Source of the DNA: Fusobacteriales bacterium
Lineage (GTDB): Bacteria > Fusobacteriota > Fusobacteriia > Fusobacteriales > Leptotrichiaceae
Direction of reading: 5' to 3'
Length of the DNA: 7,749 nt
Assembly: GCA_031285605.1 (NCBI GenBank)
Contig: JAITVW010000104.1
Location: 1-7,749, forward strand
Shown here: one piece after another, positions 1 to 7,089 of the stretch
Position numbering within the stretch: the first letter of the stretch is position 1
How the letters are laid out: each line of letters opens with the position of its first letter
Translations under genes and position numbers: made by a program
Notes under the pieces: model-generated
What the model was told of the DNA's origin: nothing
The model's input: only the letters and a program-made list of their open reading frames with translations
Database searches by the model: none

Positions 1-47
<47 letters not shown>

Positions 48-141
48 TTTATCTTTTCACTACCTTATTTCATCTTTTTCTTGGCTTTTGCTTCTTCTTC
101 TATTTTCATTGTCCTTTTGTCGTCTTTATTTTCCATCGACA
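48..141 (-). other. 16S rRNA leader (pre-rRNA 5' spacer)
   Basis: This is the transcribed spacer between the predicted rrn start and the mature 16S end. It is purine-rich on the transcribed strand. At its very 5' end, TTGTCG (minus strand, 137-142) can pair with CGACAA (117-122) across a 14-nt loop, giving a 5'-terminal hairpin. I could not identify a clear boxA antitermination element. The matching strand of the 16S processing stem would lie beyond the 3' end of 16S, outside the window. Confidence 0.6.
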
Positions 142-147
142 AGATAT

Positions 148-176
148 ATATTACCAAATCTCTTTTGCTTTGTCAA
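148..176 (-). promoter_or_regulatory. rRNA operon promoter
   Basis: On the minus strand a perfect -35 box TTGACA (171-176) and a -10 box TAATAT (148-153) are separated by exactly 17 bp. Directly upstream of the -35 box (177-197) the minus strand is almost pure A, which is typical of an rRNA UP element. The predicted transcription start is near 140-141, giving a leader of about 95 nt before the 16S start. A TATAAT sequence further upstream (197-202) has no convincing -35 box, and I do not call it as a second promoter. Confidence 0.88.
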
Positions 177-489
177 TCCTTTTTTTTCTTTTTTTTATTA
201 TAAACACGCTTTTTCAAGACTTTCTATCTTCTAAATCCTTTTATTTTAAATACTTTTAGAGATTTCATTTTTTTTGAATTTTAGATGTAATTTTAGAGAT
301 TTTTTCTGTTTTTCATCGTCAGACTTCTTTTTTTAATCTTATAATTAATTTAAATTATCATATATTTATAAAAAATACTGTTATCCATAAATTAGTACAG
401 TGACTCTTTTGTTTTTTATTAAACGAGTCACTGTTTTAAAACAAATTTTTATATAATAGACTTTTATTAAGTCTGTCTTATTTTTTATA
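177..489. other. Intergenic region between the rrn promoter and the glucanase gene
   Basis: No gene is supported in this roughly 310-bp, extremely AT-rich stretch. It contains the A-tract upstream element of the rrn promoter (177-197), a 12-bp direct repeat TTTTAGAGATTT (254-265 and 291-302), the hairpin at 397-434, and a weaker hairpin AGACTT/AAGTCT (458-474) just after the glucanase stop codon. Transcription from the glucanase gene heads toward the rRNA operon, so a stop signal somewhere here is expected. Confidence 0.6.
397..434. terminator. Probable transcription terminator hairpin after the glucanase gene
   Basis: A perfect 10-bp stem ACAGTGACTC (397-406) / GAGTCACTGT (425-434) surrounds an AT-rich loop. 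Three more A-T pairs are possible inside after one mismatch. It lies about 55 bp beyond the glucanase stop codon, where a terminator is expected. The T-run is better on the plus strand (TTTT at 434-437) than on the minus strand, where ACTAATTTATGG follows. Termination in the minus direction is therefore less certain, although gene order makes it the expected role. Confidence 0.6.
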
Positions 490-3400
490 CTATACATTCT
501 TTTTCCATTTTTTCAGGATCATTCCTTGCTTAGCTCCTATACTCAATACGATTTTTCCGTCTTTTTTACTGTATATATTTTTCCCTGTAAGAAGGTCTAT
601 GTATCTTTCTTCAGATTCATCTGTCACTATTTCCAAATCTTCATAGTCGTTAAATGAATTATTCAATACTGTTATTATTACACTGTTCGTATTAGACCTC
701 ATATATGCTACTATATCTCTTCCGTCATCCCAGTACAGCTCTTTGAATTTCCCATATACCAGTACAGGATTCTCTTTTCTTATTTTTATTACTTTTTTAT
801 ACCAGAACAGCAGATCCTTATCGGGTTCCTGTAGATATATCTCATTTTCATTTGTCAGCGACGGATTTTTTTCATTATCATATGTAAACTCATCCCAAAG
901 CATAGGCTTTCTGCAGTAAGGATCCGCTGCTCCCCACATTCCTATTTCATCTCCGTAAAAAAGCATCGGAGCTCCTACATATGTCATCTGAAATACTGAT
1001 ATCAGTTTCAAAACATCCTTCGGTTTTATAAAAGAACTTCTCCAGTCAATTGTAGTATTAGGATGATAATTTGAGGCAAGATCCGGACGTATTCCGTTAT
1101 ACCCCTGCTCCAGCTGTTTACCCTCTTCAAGATCTCTCCCCACCCCGTCATTTACTATTCTCGACAGCAGTCTGTCTGTATCATGAGAGCCGTTCAGATT
1201 CTGTGAAGCCTGTATTGCCTGTTTAGGATACCATGTTCTCTTTTCCCTCAGTTCATCTAAAAATTCTCCGGCTTTCAACTTATAGTTTTTATTTTTATCA
1301 TAACCCTGATTTATAAAATAGCCTATTACTGTTTTCAGCCATTCATAATTCATAACCGCATCGAATTTATTACCCTGATTTATATCATAGCTTGCGTTTC
1401 CCCATAATTCTGCTGTTATATATGTATCTTTTTTAGTACTTTTTACTACCTCACGCCACTCTATCCAAAAATCCTGATTCTCAAGGCAATTAGGAACATC
1501 CAGTCTGAAACCGTCTATTCCGTCATCTTCATACCAATTTTTGGAAACTTTTGCATCAGGACCAAGAAGCCATTTTTTGGTTATATTGAAAATATAATTT
1601 TTGAATTCCAGATTATAACTGTTAAACTCCGGCAGTGAATCAAATCCGGCCCAGCCCGAGTATTTTATATTTTCCCTGTTTTTATTTAACACTTTATAAG
1701 CTTCTTCTTCGCTCATTCCTTCTTCTATCTTTATATGTTTTGAAAAATCGCTGAATTTATACCAGTTTTTATACTTAGAATCTTTTCCTTCCATAAGAAC
1801 CTGATTAAAACTCCAGTGTCTGTTGCTGCTGTGGTTAAATACACCGTCAAATATGACTCTTATACCGTTTCTGTGCAGTTCTTTTATTAAATCTGCCATT
1901 ATAAGGTCTGACTCTGTCCATATCCATGTCGAAGGATCCTCTGTTTCCCCGTAACCGTTTTTTCCTTTATTTTCTCCATTCAGCTTTAGCTCCAGAAGCT
2001 TTAGTTCACTGTTATCTTTGGCATTTTTTTTTAGTATATCGACATAGCTTTTGTCTCCATAGGGATTATTTTCATTTATATCTGCATTATACCTGTTGCC
2101 GCTTGTCCGTATTGTTCCCAGATCCGGCGATATATGTCTGAAATCATTTGTTCCGTATTTATGATTCTGGTATGAATAAAATACCGGATTCAGCCATACT
2201 GCATTGATACCCAGTTCTTTCATATAAGGTATTTTTTCTCTTATTCCCTGTAAATCCCCGCCGTACATTCTTGCATATTTCAATGAAGTATTTTTCCTGC
2301 TCTCACCTTTTATTTCCCAGTCTGTCTTTTCGGAAAAATCACTTGTCCATCTGTTGATATCAAATTTTCCTAAGGTTTCTTCTTCTGTATTCCATTTATA
2401 TATCTCTTCAAAATTATTCTCATGAAGCTTGTTTATTTCAAAATTTTCCGGCCCGAATTCATTGAATACCGGATTATTGTAGTAACTGTGATTATAAAAT
2501 CTGTCAGGAAATATATTATACCAGACTGCTTCCTTCGCCCAGTTCGGCACATAAAATATTTCTATTTTATCCTTTTCAAAATTTATTTTTATTTTTCTTC
2601 CCTTTTTATTGGACAATTTTCCGTCAAAATAATATTTTGTATTTCCGTCTTCCAATATAAATACATATGAAAACTCTTTCACATCTTTCTCAAATAAAAT
2701 ACTTCTTTTAAAAAAATCAAAACTGTGTGTGAAATCACTGTGTCTTTCCAATTCGTATATCTTTTCATAAATATCTTTTTCGTTCAGATCTATACTTATA
2801 TAAGCCCTCTCTACATCATGAAGCTGGGTCCTTATTGTAAATTCCACTTCATTATCGGATATTTTATTCAGATAGTTTAACTTTCTGAAATCGTGCTTTA
2901 TTGCTTTCTCTGTCTGATTCTTATCCAGCGCATCATATGAAAGCTTCCCCGTTCCCTGTTCACCTTTTGGAAATAAAGCCCCGCTTTCTCCTACTATCAA
3001 AATAAGATTATCTTTTTCCGGAACCCATTTTTCATCTAAAATCAGCTTGTACTCATAATTTCCTTCTTTTACCGCGAGTACTATTTCATACTTATTTTCT
3101 CCTGCACTTTTTAACGGAATCTCTTCTATTTCCCAGTTATTAAATGTTCCTGTTATCTGCAGCCTGCTTATTTTCTCATATCCGTAATCCGTTATATCTA
3201 CCATAAGTCTTTTGAACCGGGTTTTCTCAAGGGAAAATATATTTTCCCTTGAATTATATTTTATCAGTATATCTGTATTATTCTGAAAACCTGTTATGGG
3301 TTTTGGCTTTGCCTCTTTGTCCAGATATGTATCAAATGTATAGGCAAAAGGAGCAGTATGATTATATGTTACTGCATAAGTAATGTTGTTTTCATCCACT

Positions 3401-3528
3401 ACTTCAAATGAATAGCTTCCGCTTTCTGCTTTTTCCCATTTATAAGTATACGTCGTATCTTTCAGCTGTGTAAATTTTTCTTTCCTGTACAAACTTTCAT
3501 TTCTATATATTATTAATTTATAAATCAT
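490..3528 (-). CDS. Large GH13 alpha-amylase-family glucan hydrolase, neopullulanase/amylopullulanase-like
   Basis: This 1012-aa enzyme of glycoside hydrolase family 13 is predicted to cleave alpha-1,4 and possibly alpha-1,6 links in starch, glycogen or maltodextrins. The (beta/alpha)8 domain begins near residue 328 (AVWYNIFPDRF). All GH13 landmarks are visible: DGVFNH (561-566), GFRLDVPN with nucleophile D677 and R675, ITAELWG with acid/base E707, and SHDTDR with D783. GAPMLFYGDEIGMWG (852-866) follows, and a C-terminal beta domain covers roughly 915-1012. Ahead of the barrel are about 325 residues of beta-rich modules. One of them, at about 125-170 (GTFNNW...YEYKLILDEKWV), resembles a CBM48/glycogen-binding fold. 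There is no signal peptide or anchor, so it should act in the cytoplasm. The ATG at 3528 has AGAGG 4 nt upstream, placed in the 12-bp gap after the peptidase stop. The stop is TAG. The family is certain, but linkage specificity cannot be read from sequence. Confidence 0.93.
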   Translation of the reverse strand: MIYKLIIYRNESLYRKEKFTQLKDTTYTYKWEKAESGSYSFEVVDENNITYAVTYNHTAPFAYTFDTYLDKEAKPKPITGFQNNTDILIKYNSRENIFSLEKTRFKRLMVDITDYGYEKISRLQITGTFNNWEIEEIPLKSAGENKYEIVLAVKEGNYEYKLILDEKWVPEKDNLILIVGESGALFPKGEQGTGKLSYDALDKNQTEKAIKHDFRKLNYLNKISDNEVEFTIRTQLHDVERAYISIDLNEKDIYEKIYELERHSDFTHSFDFFKRSILFEKDVKEFSYVFILEDGNTKYYFDGKLSNKKGRKIKINFEKDKIEIFYVPNWAKEAVWYNIFPDRFYNHSYYNNPVFNEFGPENFEINKLHENNFEEIYKWNTEEETLGKFDINRWTSDFSEKTDWEIKGESRKNTSLKYARMYGGDLQGIREKIPYMKELGINAVWLNPVFYSYQNHKYGTNDFRHISPDLGTIRTSGNRYNADINENNPYGDKSYVDILKKNAKDNSELKLLELKLNGENKGKNGYGETEDPSTWIWTESDLIMADLIKELHRNGIRVIFDGVFNHSSNRHWSFNQVLMEGKDSKYKNWYKFSDFSKHIKIEEGMSEEEAYKVLNKNRENIKYSGWAGFDSLPEFNSYNLEFKNYIFNITKKWLLGPDAKVSKNWYEDDGIDGFRLDVPNCLENQDFWIEWREVVKSTKKDTYITAELWGNASYDINQGNKFDAVMNYEWLKTVIGYFINQGYDKNKNYKLKAGEFLDELREKRTWYPKQAIQASQNLNGSHDTDRLLSRIVNDGVGRDLEEGKQLEQGYNGIRPDLASNYHPNTTIDWRSSFIKPKDVLKLISVFQMTYVGAPMLFYGDEIGMWGAADPYCRKPMLWDEFTYDNEKNPSLTNENEIYLQEPDKDLLFWYKKVIKIRKENPVLVYGKFKELYWDDGRDIVAYMRSNTNSVIITVLNNSFNDYEDLEIVTDESEERYIDLLTGKNIYSKKDGKIVLSIGAKQGMILKKWKKNV

Positions 3529-3540
3529 ACAACCTCTTCT

Positions 3541-4917
3541 TTATTTTATAGAATAAAAAGCCTTATAAGCTTTATATGCCTCATAAATATCTGCTTTGGA
3601 AGAAACCTCAAATAAAGAATGCATTGACAACAATGCCGGTCCTATATCCACGGTTTTTATTCCAAAATATGCCAGAAATTTTGCTACCGTTCCTCCCCCG
3701 CCTTCGTCTACCTTGCCAAATCCGCCGACCTGATAGGCTACCTTATTTTTATCAAATGTATCCCTTATTTCATATATATATTCTGCATCTGCATCATTAG
3801 AGCCGTATTTTCCTCCATGTCCTGTATATTTGGCAACAGGAACCCCGTGTGACAGCTTCGCTGAATTATTCATATCATGCACAGATTTGAAAACAGGATC
3901 TACCCCTGCTGTAACATCGGCAGATATAGCTTTGGAATTCCAGAGAGTTTCTCTAAGCAGCTGATCATCATAATCTTTTCCTGTTAATTTCAAAAGTTTT
4001 CCCGTAAAGTATTCTATTAAACTGGAGTTCAGCCCTGTACTTCCGTCACTTCCCACTTCTTCTTTATCTGCAAAATAGCATAATACTGTTTTTTCAGGCT
4101 TTTTTATATCCAAAAGGGCTTTTAGTGATGTGTAGGCACAAATTCTGTCATCCTGACCATAAGCACCTATCATTCCCCTGTCCAATCCTATATCCCTCGC
4201 TTTTAGAGCCGGAACTATTTCTATCTCCGCAGAGAAAAAATCATCTTCCTCTATTCCGTAATCTTTTTTCAGATATTCCAATATATTGGTTTTTATCTTT
4301 TCTTTTGCATCTTTGTCTTTTACAGGTATGGAACCGAATAATACCTTCAGCTCTTCACCCTTTATTACTTCTCTTGTTTTTCTGTTATCCTGAATATTTC
4401 TTGATAAATGCGGGAGTATATCAGGTATGCAGAAAACCGGATCCTCTTCCTTTTCTCCTATTGCAAAGCTTACTTTTTTACCGTTTTTCAAAAATACTAT
4501 CCCGTGAACTGCCAGCGGTGTGGCTACCCACTGATATTTTTTTATCCCGCCGTAATAATGAGTATTCAACATTAAAAACTCTTCGTCCTCCAAAAGAGGG
4601 TTCATTTTGAGATCCAGTCTGGGCGAATCTACATGTGAAACTATCATGTTTATTCCTTTTTTCATGTCTTCTTTTCCTATTATACTCATAAGTATATTTT
4701 TATTTCTGTTATTATAAAATATCTTATCCCCGGCTTTCAGCGACTTTATTTTTTCTATATTTTTAAATCCGTTTTTTTCCAGAATTTCCATAGTTATTTC
4801 TACTACTTCCCTCTCTGTTTTCCCGCTATTCAGAAATTCTTTATATTCTGAACCCAGCTGCTCTATCTCTTTTTTTTCTTTGTCTGTATAACCTGTCCAT
4901 AAATTCTTTTTGTTCAT
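3541..4917 (-). CDS. M18 family zinc aminopeptidase
   Basis: This 458-aa protein has the usual length for the M18 (aspartyl aminopeptidase/aminopeptidase I) family. These are cytosolic, dodecameric di-zinc enzymes that remove N-terminal, often acidic, residues from peptides. The expected metal and catalytic residues can be placed: H95 in SHVDSPR, D256 in GQDDR, catalytic E286 and ligand E287 in ADKEEVGSDG, D334 in SADVTAG, and H433 in SMHSLFE. Other family signatures are HYYGGIKKYQW (120-130) and KYTGHGGKYGSNDADAEY (363-380). The ATG at 4917 has a strong GGAGGT ribosome site (4925-4930) 7 nt upstream. It follows pgi by 120 bp, in which I see no clear promoter or terminator, and precedes the glucanase by 12 bp. 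It is probably the middle gene of a pgi-peptidase-glucanase transcript. Family assignment is firm, but the exact residue preference is not visible. Confidence 0.95.
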   Translation of the reverse strand: MNKKNLWTGYTDKEKKEIEQLGSEYKEFLNSGKTEREVVEITMEILEKNGFKNIEKIKSLKAGDKIFYNNRNKNILMSIIGKEDMKKGINMIVSHVDSPRLDLKMNPLLEDEEFLMLNTHYYGGIKKYQWVATPLAVHGIVFLKNGKKVSFAIGEKEEDPVFCIPDILPHLSRNIQDNRKTREVIKGEELKVLFGSIPVKDKDAKEKIKTNILEYLKKDYGIEEDDFFSAEIEIVPALKARDIGLDRGMIGAYGQDDRICAYTSLKALLDIKKPEKTVLCYFADKEEVGSDGSTGLNSSLIEYFTGKLLKLTGKDYDDQLLRETLWNSKAISADVTAGVDPVFKSVHDMNNSAKLSHGVPVAKYTGHGGKYGSNDADAEYIYEIRDTFDKNKVAYQVGGFGKVDEGGGGTVAKFLAYFGIKTVDIGPALLSMHSLFEVSSKADIYEAYKAYKAFYSIK

Positions 4918-5037
4918 ATATTCTACCTCCGTTTGTACTCATTTCTAATATTTTAAAAAGCGGCTTAATATTTTTCTGATTCTTTTACTCTCATAAAAAT
5001 AACAGATTCTAAATATTATGCCACCTTTTCTATTAAA

Positions 5038-6384
5038 TTATTTCTTTAATCTTTCAGCTAATTTTTTTCCTTCTTCTTCATATCCCGGTTTTCCCAAAAG
5101 AGCAAACATATTTCTCTTATAGTCTTCCACTCCGGGCTGGTTAAACGGATTGATACCAAGAATATACCCGCTTACTCCACATGCTTTCTCAAAAAAGTAA
5201 AACATATATCCCAAATGATACGGCGTAGCTTCCGGAAGCTTTAACAGAAGATTCGGTACTCCTCCGTCTATATGTGCAAGAACTGTCCCGTCACATGCTT
5301 TTTTATTAACATAATCCATTGTTTTTCCTGCTACAAAATTCAATCCATCAAGATTATCCTTATCCTCTTCAATAAGAAATTCTGCTTCCGGCTTTTCTAT
5401 ACTTATTACTGTTTCAAACATCGTTCTTTTTCCATCCTGTATATACTGCCCCAAAGAGTGTAAATCAGTAGAAAAATCAACAGATGCAGGAAATATTCCT
5501 TTTTTGTCTTTTCCTTCTGATTCTCCAAAAAGCTGTTTCCACCATTCAGATACAAAGTGCAGTCTTGGCTCATAATTCACAAGGATTTCTATATCTTTTC
5601 CTTTTCTGTGAAGAATATTTCTTACAGCAGCATACTGATAGCAGATATTATTTTCAAATGGTGCTCTGAAATCTGCCATTGCATCTGCCGCACCTCTCAT
5701 TAATTCATCTATATCTATTCCCGCCGCCGCTATTGGCAGAAGCCCTACAGCTGTAAGCACGGTAAATCTTCCTCCTACATCGTCAGGTACTACGAATGTT
5801 TCATATTTTTCCTCGTCAGAAAGTTTTTTTAACGCTCCTCTTGCTTTATCGGTAGTAGAGTATATTCTCCCTCTCGCACCTTCTTTTCCGTATTTTTTTT
5901 CAAGAAGATTCTTAAATACTCTGAAAGCAAGTGCAGGTTCTGTAGTTGTTCCTGATTTTGAAATAACATTGATGGAAAAGTCTCTGTCTCCTATTACTTC
6001 AATCAAATGCTGCAGATAAACACCGCTTATGTTAGTTCCTGCAAAATATATCTCAGGGGATTTTCTTTTTTCTTTGGATAATTTATTTGCAAAAGTGTGA
6101 GATAAAAACTCAACTGCCGCTTTAGATCCCAGATAAGAACCGCCTATACCTATTACCACAAAAACCTCTGAATCACTTTTTATTTTCTCGGCTGATTTTT
6201 TTATTCTTGCAAATTCTTCTTTGTCATAATTTTCAGGCAGGTCTATCCATCCTAAATAGTCATTTCCCGCACCTTTTTTTTCTTCAAGGTACTTTACTGC
6301 TGTCTCTACCTGCGGTAAAAATTCACTTAACTCGTGATCATTTATAAATTTTTTTGCAAAGTCGTAACTAAATTCCAGTTTCAT
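5038..6384 (-). CDS. pgi: Glucose-6-phosphate isomerase
   Basis: The enzyme interconverts glucose 6-phosphate and fructose 6-phosphate in cytoplasmic glycolysis and gluconeogenesis. The 448-aa product matches the short bacterial (Firmicute-type) Pgi. Visible motifs are the SIS-fold [11 protein letters not shown] (79-89), the phosphate-binding SKSGTTTEP (142-150), [15 protein letters not shown] (201-215), and [13 protein letters not shown] (281-293) with catalytic E290. H309 is also present, as is the C-terminal signature [12 protein letters not shown] (412-423) with K423. The start is the ATG at 6384, which has GGAGGAG 3 nt upstream. The frame stays open to a TTG at 6441, but that TTG is the start of the promoter's -35 box, so the longer form would not be on the mRNA. 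It is the first gene of the minus-strand block. Confidence 0.97.
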   Translation of the reverse strand: MKLEFSYDFAKKFINDHELSEFLPQVETAVKYLEEKKGAGNDYLGWIDLPENYDKEEFARIKKSAEKIKSDSEVFVVIGIGGSYLGSKAAVEFLSHTFANKLSKEKRKSPEIYFAGTNISGVYLQHLIEVIGDRDFSINVISKSGTTTEPALAFRVFKNLLEKKYGKEGARGRIYSTTDKARGALKKLSDEEKYETFVVPDDVGGRFTVLTAVGLLPIAAAGIDIDELMRGAADAMADFRAPFENNICYQYAAVRNILHRKGKDIEILVNYEPRLHFVSEWWKQLFGESEGKDKKGIFPASVDFSTDLHSLGQYIQDGKRTMFETVISIEKPEAEFLIEEDKDNLDGLNFVAGKTMDYVNKKACDGTVLAHIDGGVPNLLLKLPEATPYHLGYMFYFFEKACGVSGYILGINPFNQPGVEDYKRNMFALLGKPGYEEEGKKLAERLKK

Positions 6385-6387
6385 TTT

Positions 6388-6394
6388 CTCCTCC
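6388..6394 (-). promoter_or_regulatory. Ribosome binding site that fixes the pgi start
   Basis: The minus strand reads GGAGGAG then AAA then ATG. The GGAGG core is 5 nt from the ATG at 6384. No comparable site precedes the upstream in-frame TTG at 6441, so translation should begin at 6384 and give the family-typical N-terminus MKLEFSYDF. Confidence 0.88.
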
Positions 6395-6412
6395 GATATG
6401 CTTTTTGATTTT

Positions 6413-6441
6413 AGTATAACAGAATATATGAGGTTTTTCAA
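6413..6441 (-). promoter_or_regulatory. pgi promoter (sigma70-type, extended -10)
   Basis: On the minus strand -35 TTGAAA (6436-6441) and -10 TATACT (6413-6418) are separated by 17 bp. A TG one base before the -10 box makes it an extended -10 promoter. Transcription should start near 6406, about 22 nt upstream of the pgi ATG. It probably drives pgi and, by read-through, the two downstream genes. Confidence 0.85.
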
Positions 6442-6593
6442 TTATTTTATATCATAATTTTTTCTTATCGTAGTATAATGTAAACAGTACTTCAGCTCTC
6501 TGGAATTAAACATAACAAGTTATTTTTTTTTACAGGTTTCCCAGTATAACATCTCTTTCAAATTTCTTCTTTCATTCAGCTTTTTATAATTTT
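6442..6593. other. Divergent intergenic region upstream of pgi and the small ORF
   Basis: This AT-rich stretch lies between the pgi promoter and the small plus-strand ORF. On the plus strand, TATAAT occurs at 6474-6479 and 6585-6590 and TATAAC at 6545-6550, but none has a convincing -35 box at 16-18 bp, so the small ORF's promoter is unresolved. ATAACAAGTTAT (6512-6523) followed by a run of T could form a weak AT-only hairpin. It can sit inside a longer CTGGAA/TTCCCAG fold (about 6499-6544). I see no gene here. Confidence 0.4.
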
Positions 6594-6599
6594 GGAGAG
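6594..6599 (+). promoter_or_regulatory. Ribosome binding site of the small ORF
   Basis: GGAGAG is followed by two in-frame ATGs. The first (6600) directly abuts it and is too close to be used. The second (6609) lies 9 nt away, so it is preferred as the start. The site itself supports the view that the 46-aa frame is translated. Confidence 0.6.
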
Positions 6600-6608
6600 A
6601 TGATAAAA

Positions 6609-6749
6609 ATGCCCGAAGTTTCAAATATCAAGCTTATAAAAATAGGAAAGCAGCCGGTTTTATCAGTAGAATTTTATTATAATGGAACAGAATTTCCTGA
6701 AAGCGAACTGCTTACTAAAGTTCTTAGTTCCTGTTTCAAAACTAAATAA
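6609..6749 (+). CDS. Unrecognised 46-aa small protein
   Basis: The frame begins ATG CCC GAA GTT and encodes MPEVSNIKLIKIGKQPVLSV, then EFYYNGTEFPESELLTKVLS and SCFKTK before TAA. I do not recognise the family. It has no signal peptide or membrane segment. The first half looks like short beta strands around an NG turn (25-26), and the last third could be a helix (SELLTKVLSSCF) with one cysteine at 42. Support for coding is a Shine-Dalgarno-like GGAGAG at correct spacing, a codon pattern like the neighbours, and a terminator hairpin starting 22 bp after the stop. It stands alone on the plus strand, divergent from pgi and convergent with tRNA-Gln. It could be a true small protein, the remnant of a longer gene, or a chance frame. 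Confidence 0.55.
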   Translation: MPEVSNIKLIKIGKQPVLSVEFYYNGTEFPESELLTKVLSSCFKTK

Positions 6750-6771
6750 TTTATTTTTTTTACACAAAATA

Positions 6772-6799
6772 AAAAGCTGCTTCACATGAAACAGCTTTT
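6772..6799. terminator. Bidirectional terminator between the small ORF and tRNA-Gln
   Basis: AAAAGCTG (6772-6779) pairs with CAGCTTTT (6792-6799). The inner TTC/GAA pairs bring the hairpin to 11 bp with one mismatch and an ACAT loop. T-runs follow on both strands: TTTTCTTATAT on plus, and TTTTTATTTT on minus. It can therefore end both the small-ORF transcript and the tRNA transcript, whose mature 3' end lies 28 bp away. Confidence 0.87.
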
Positions 6800-6826
6800 C
6801 TTATATATGAACTAATATTTTTCAAA

Positions 6827-6901
6827 TGGCTGGGCTGAATGGATTCGAACCATTGCATGCTGGAGTCAAAGTCCAGTGCCTTACCGCTTGGCGACAGCCC
6901 A
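6827..6901 (-). tRNA. tRNA-Gln (anticodon UUG)
   Basis: A complete 75-nt cloverleaf is seen on the minus strand. The acceptor TGGGCTG pairs with CAGCCCA, followed by discriminator G and an encoded CCA. The D-stem is GCC/GGC. The anticodon stem CTGGA/TCCAG carries loop CTTTGAC, giving TTG at 6867-6869, and the variable loop has 5 nt. The T-stem AATGG/CCATT carries loop TTCGAAT. UUG reads CAA and, by wobble, CAG glutamine codons. It is a single tRNA gene with its own promoter and terminator, separated from hsp20 by a divergent promoter region. Confidence 0.97.
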
Positions 6902-6918
6902 ATAATGATACAAAAAAG

Positions 6919-6947
6919 ATTATATCTAATTTTTCCTTATCTGTCAA
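6919..6947 (-). promoter_or_regulatory. tRNA-Gln promoter (full consensus)
   Basis: On the minus strand, TTGACA (6942-6947) and TATAAT (6919-6924) are both perfect consensus boxes with a 17-bp spacer. An A-rich tract lies upstream (about 6952-6968 on the plus strand is mostly T). Transcription should start near 6912, about 11 nt before the mature tRNA 5' end. This is the strongest-looking promoter in the window. Confidence 0.93.
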
Positions 6948-7011
6948 GGGATTTTTTCATTTTTTTTAATTCCTGCAATAATCATCTTGTTTTTCAGGAT
7001 TTTTATCTTTG

Positions 7012-7040
7012 TTGACCTGTATTTTTTTTAGTGCTATACT
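7012..7040 (+). promoter_or_regulatory. hsp20 promoter (sigma70-type, extended -10)
   Basis: TTGACC (7012-7017) and TATACT (7035-7040) have a 17-bp spacer, and TGC directly precedes the -10 box (extended -10). The predicted start is near 7047, leaving a 5' UTR of about 43 nt. It does not carry a CIRCE element (TTAGCACTC-N9-GAGTGCTAA), the usual HrcA heat-shock operator. A different inverted repeat covers the -10 box (see 7026-7044). Confidence 0.87.
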
Positions 7041-7044
7041 AAAA
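7026..7044. repeat. Inverted repeat over the hsp20 -10 box, possible operator
   Basis: TTTTAGT (7026-7032) and ACTAAAA (7038-7044) are perfect 7-bp arms around GCTAT, centred on the hsp20 -10 region. A protein bound here would block RNA polymerase. In AT-rich DNA some such repeats arise by chance, so its role as an operator is a hypothesis. Confidence 0.4.
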
Positions 7045-7089
7045 GAGAGAAAGAAATTATAAATAAATTTTTTTAAGAGGTGATAGTCT

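Noticed and set aside
1926..2670. Plus-strand frames at 1926-2141 and 2422-2670
   Set aside because: Both are antisense to the GH13 coding sequence, with no ribosome site and no recognisable motifs.
3576..3800. Plus-strand 74-aa reading frame
   Set aside because: It is antisense to the well-conserved C-terminal part of the M18 peptidase.
4125..4610. Plus-strand 161-aa reading frame
   Set aside because: It is fully antisense to the M18 aminopeptidase gene, which has all its catalytic residues. The Leu/Pro/His-rich composition is typical of a shadow frame.
4918..5037. A separate promoter or terminator between pgi and the M18 gene
   Set aside because: CATAAT and TAAAAT resemble -10 boxes on the minus strand, but neither has a fitting -35 box. 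AATATT copies at 4948-4953 and 4967-4972 do not form a credible terminator.
5272..5669. Plus-strand frames at 5272-5463 and 5484-5669
   Set aside because: They are antisense to pgi. Their Cys/Phe-rich products come from the complement of conserved Pgi codons.
6971..7004. TCCTG/CAGGA hairpin followed by T5 before the hsp20 promoter
   Set aside because: Only 5 bp with a 19-nt loop, and no upstream plus-strand gene to terminate. Likely chance.
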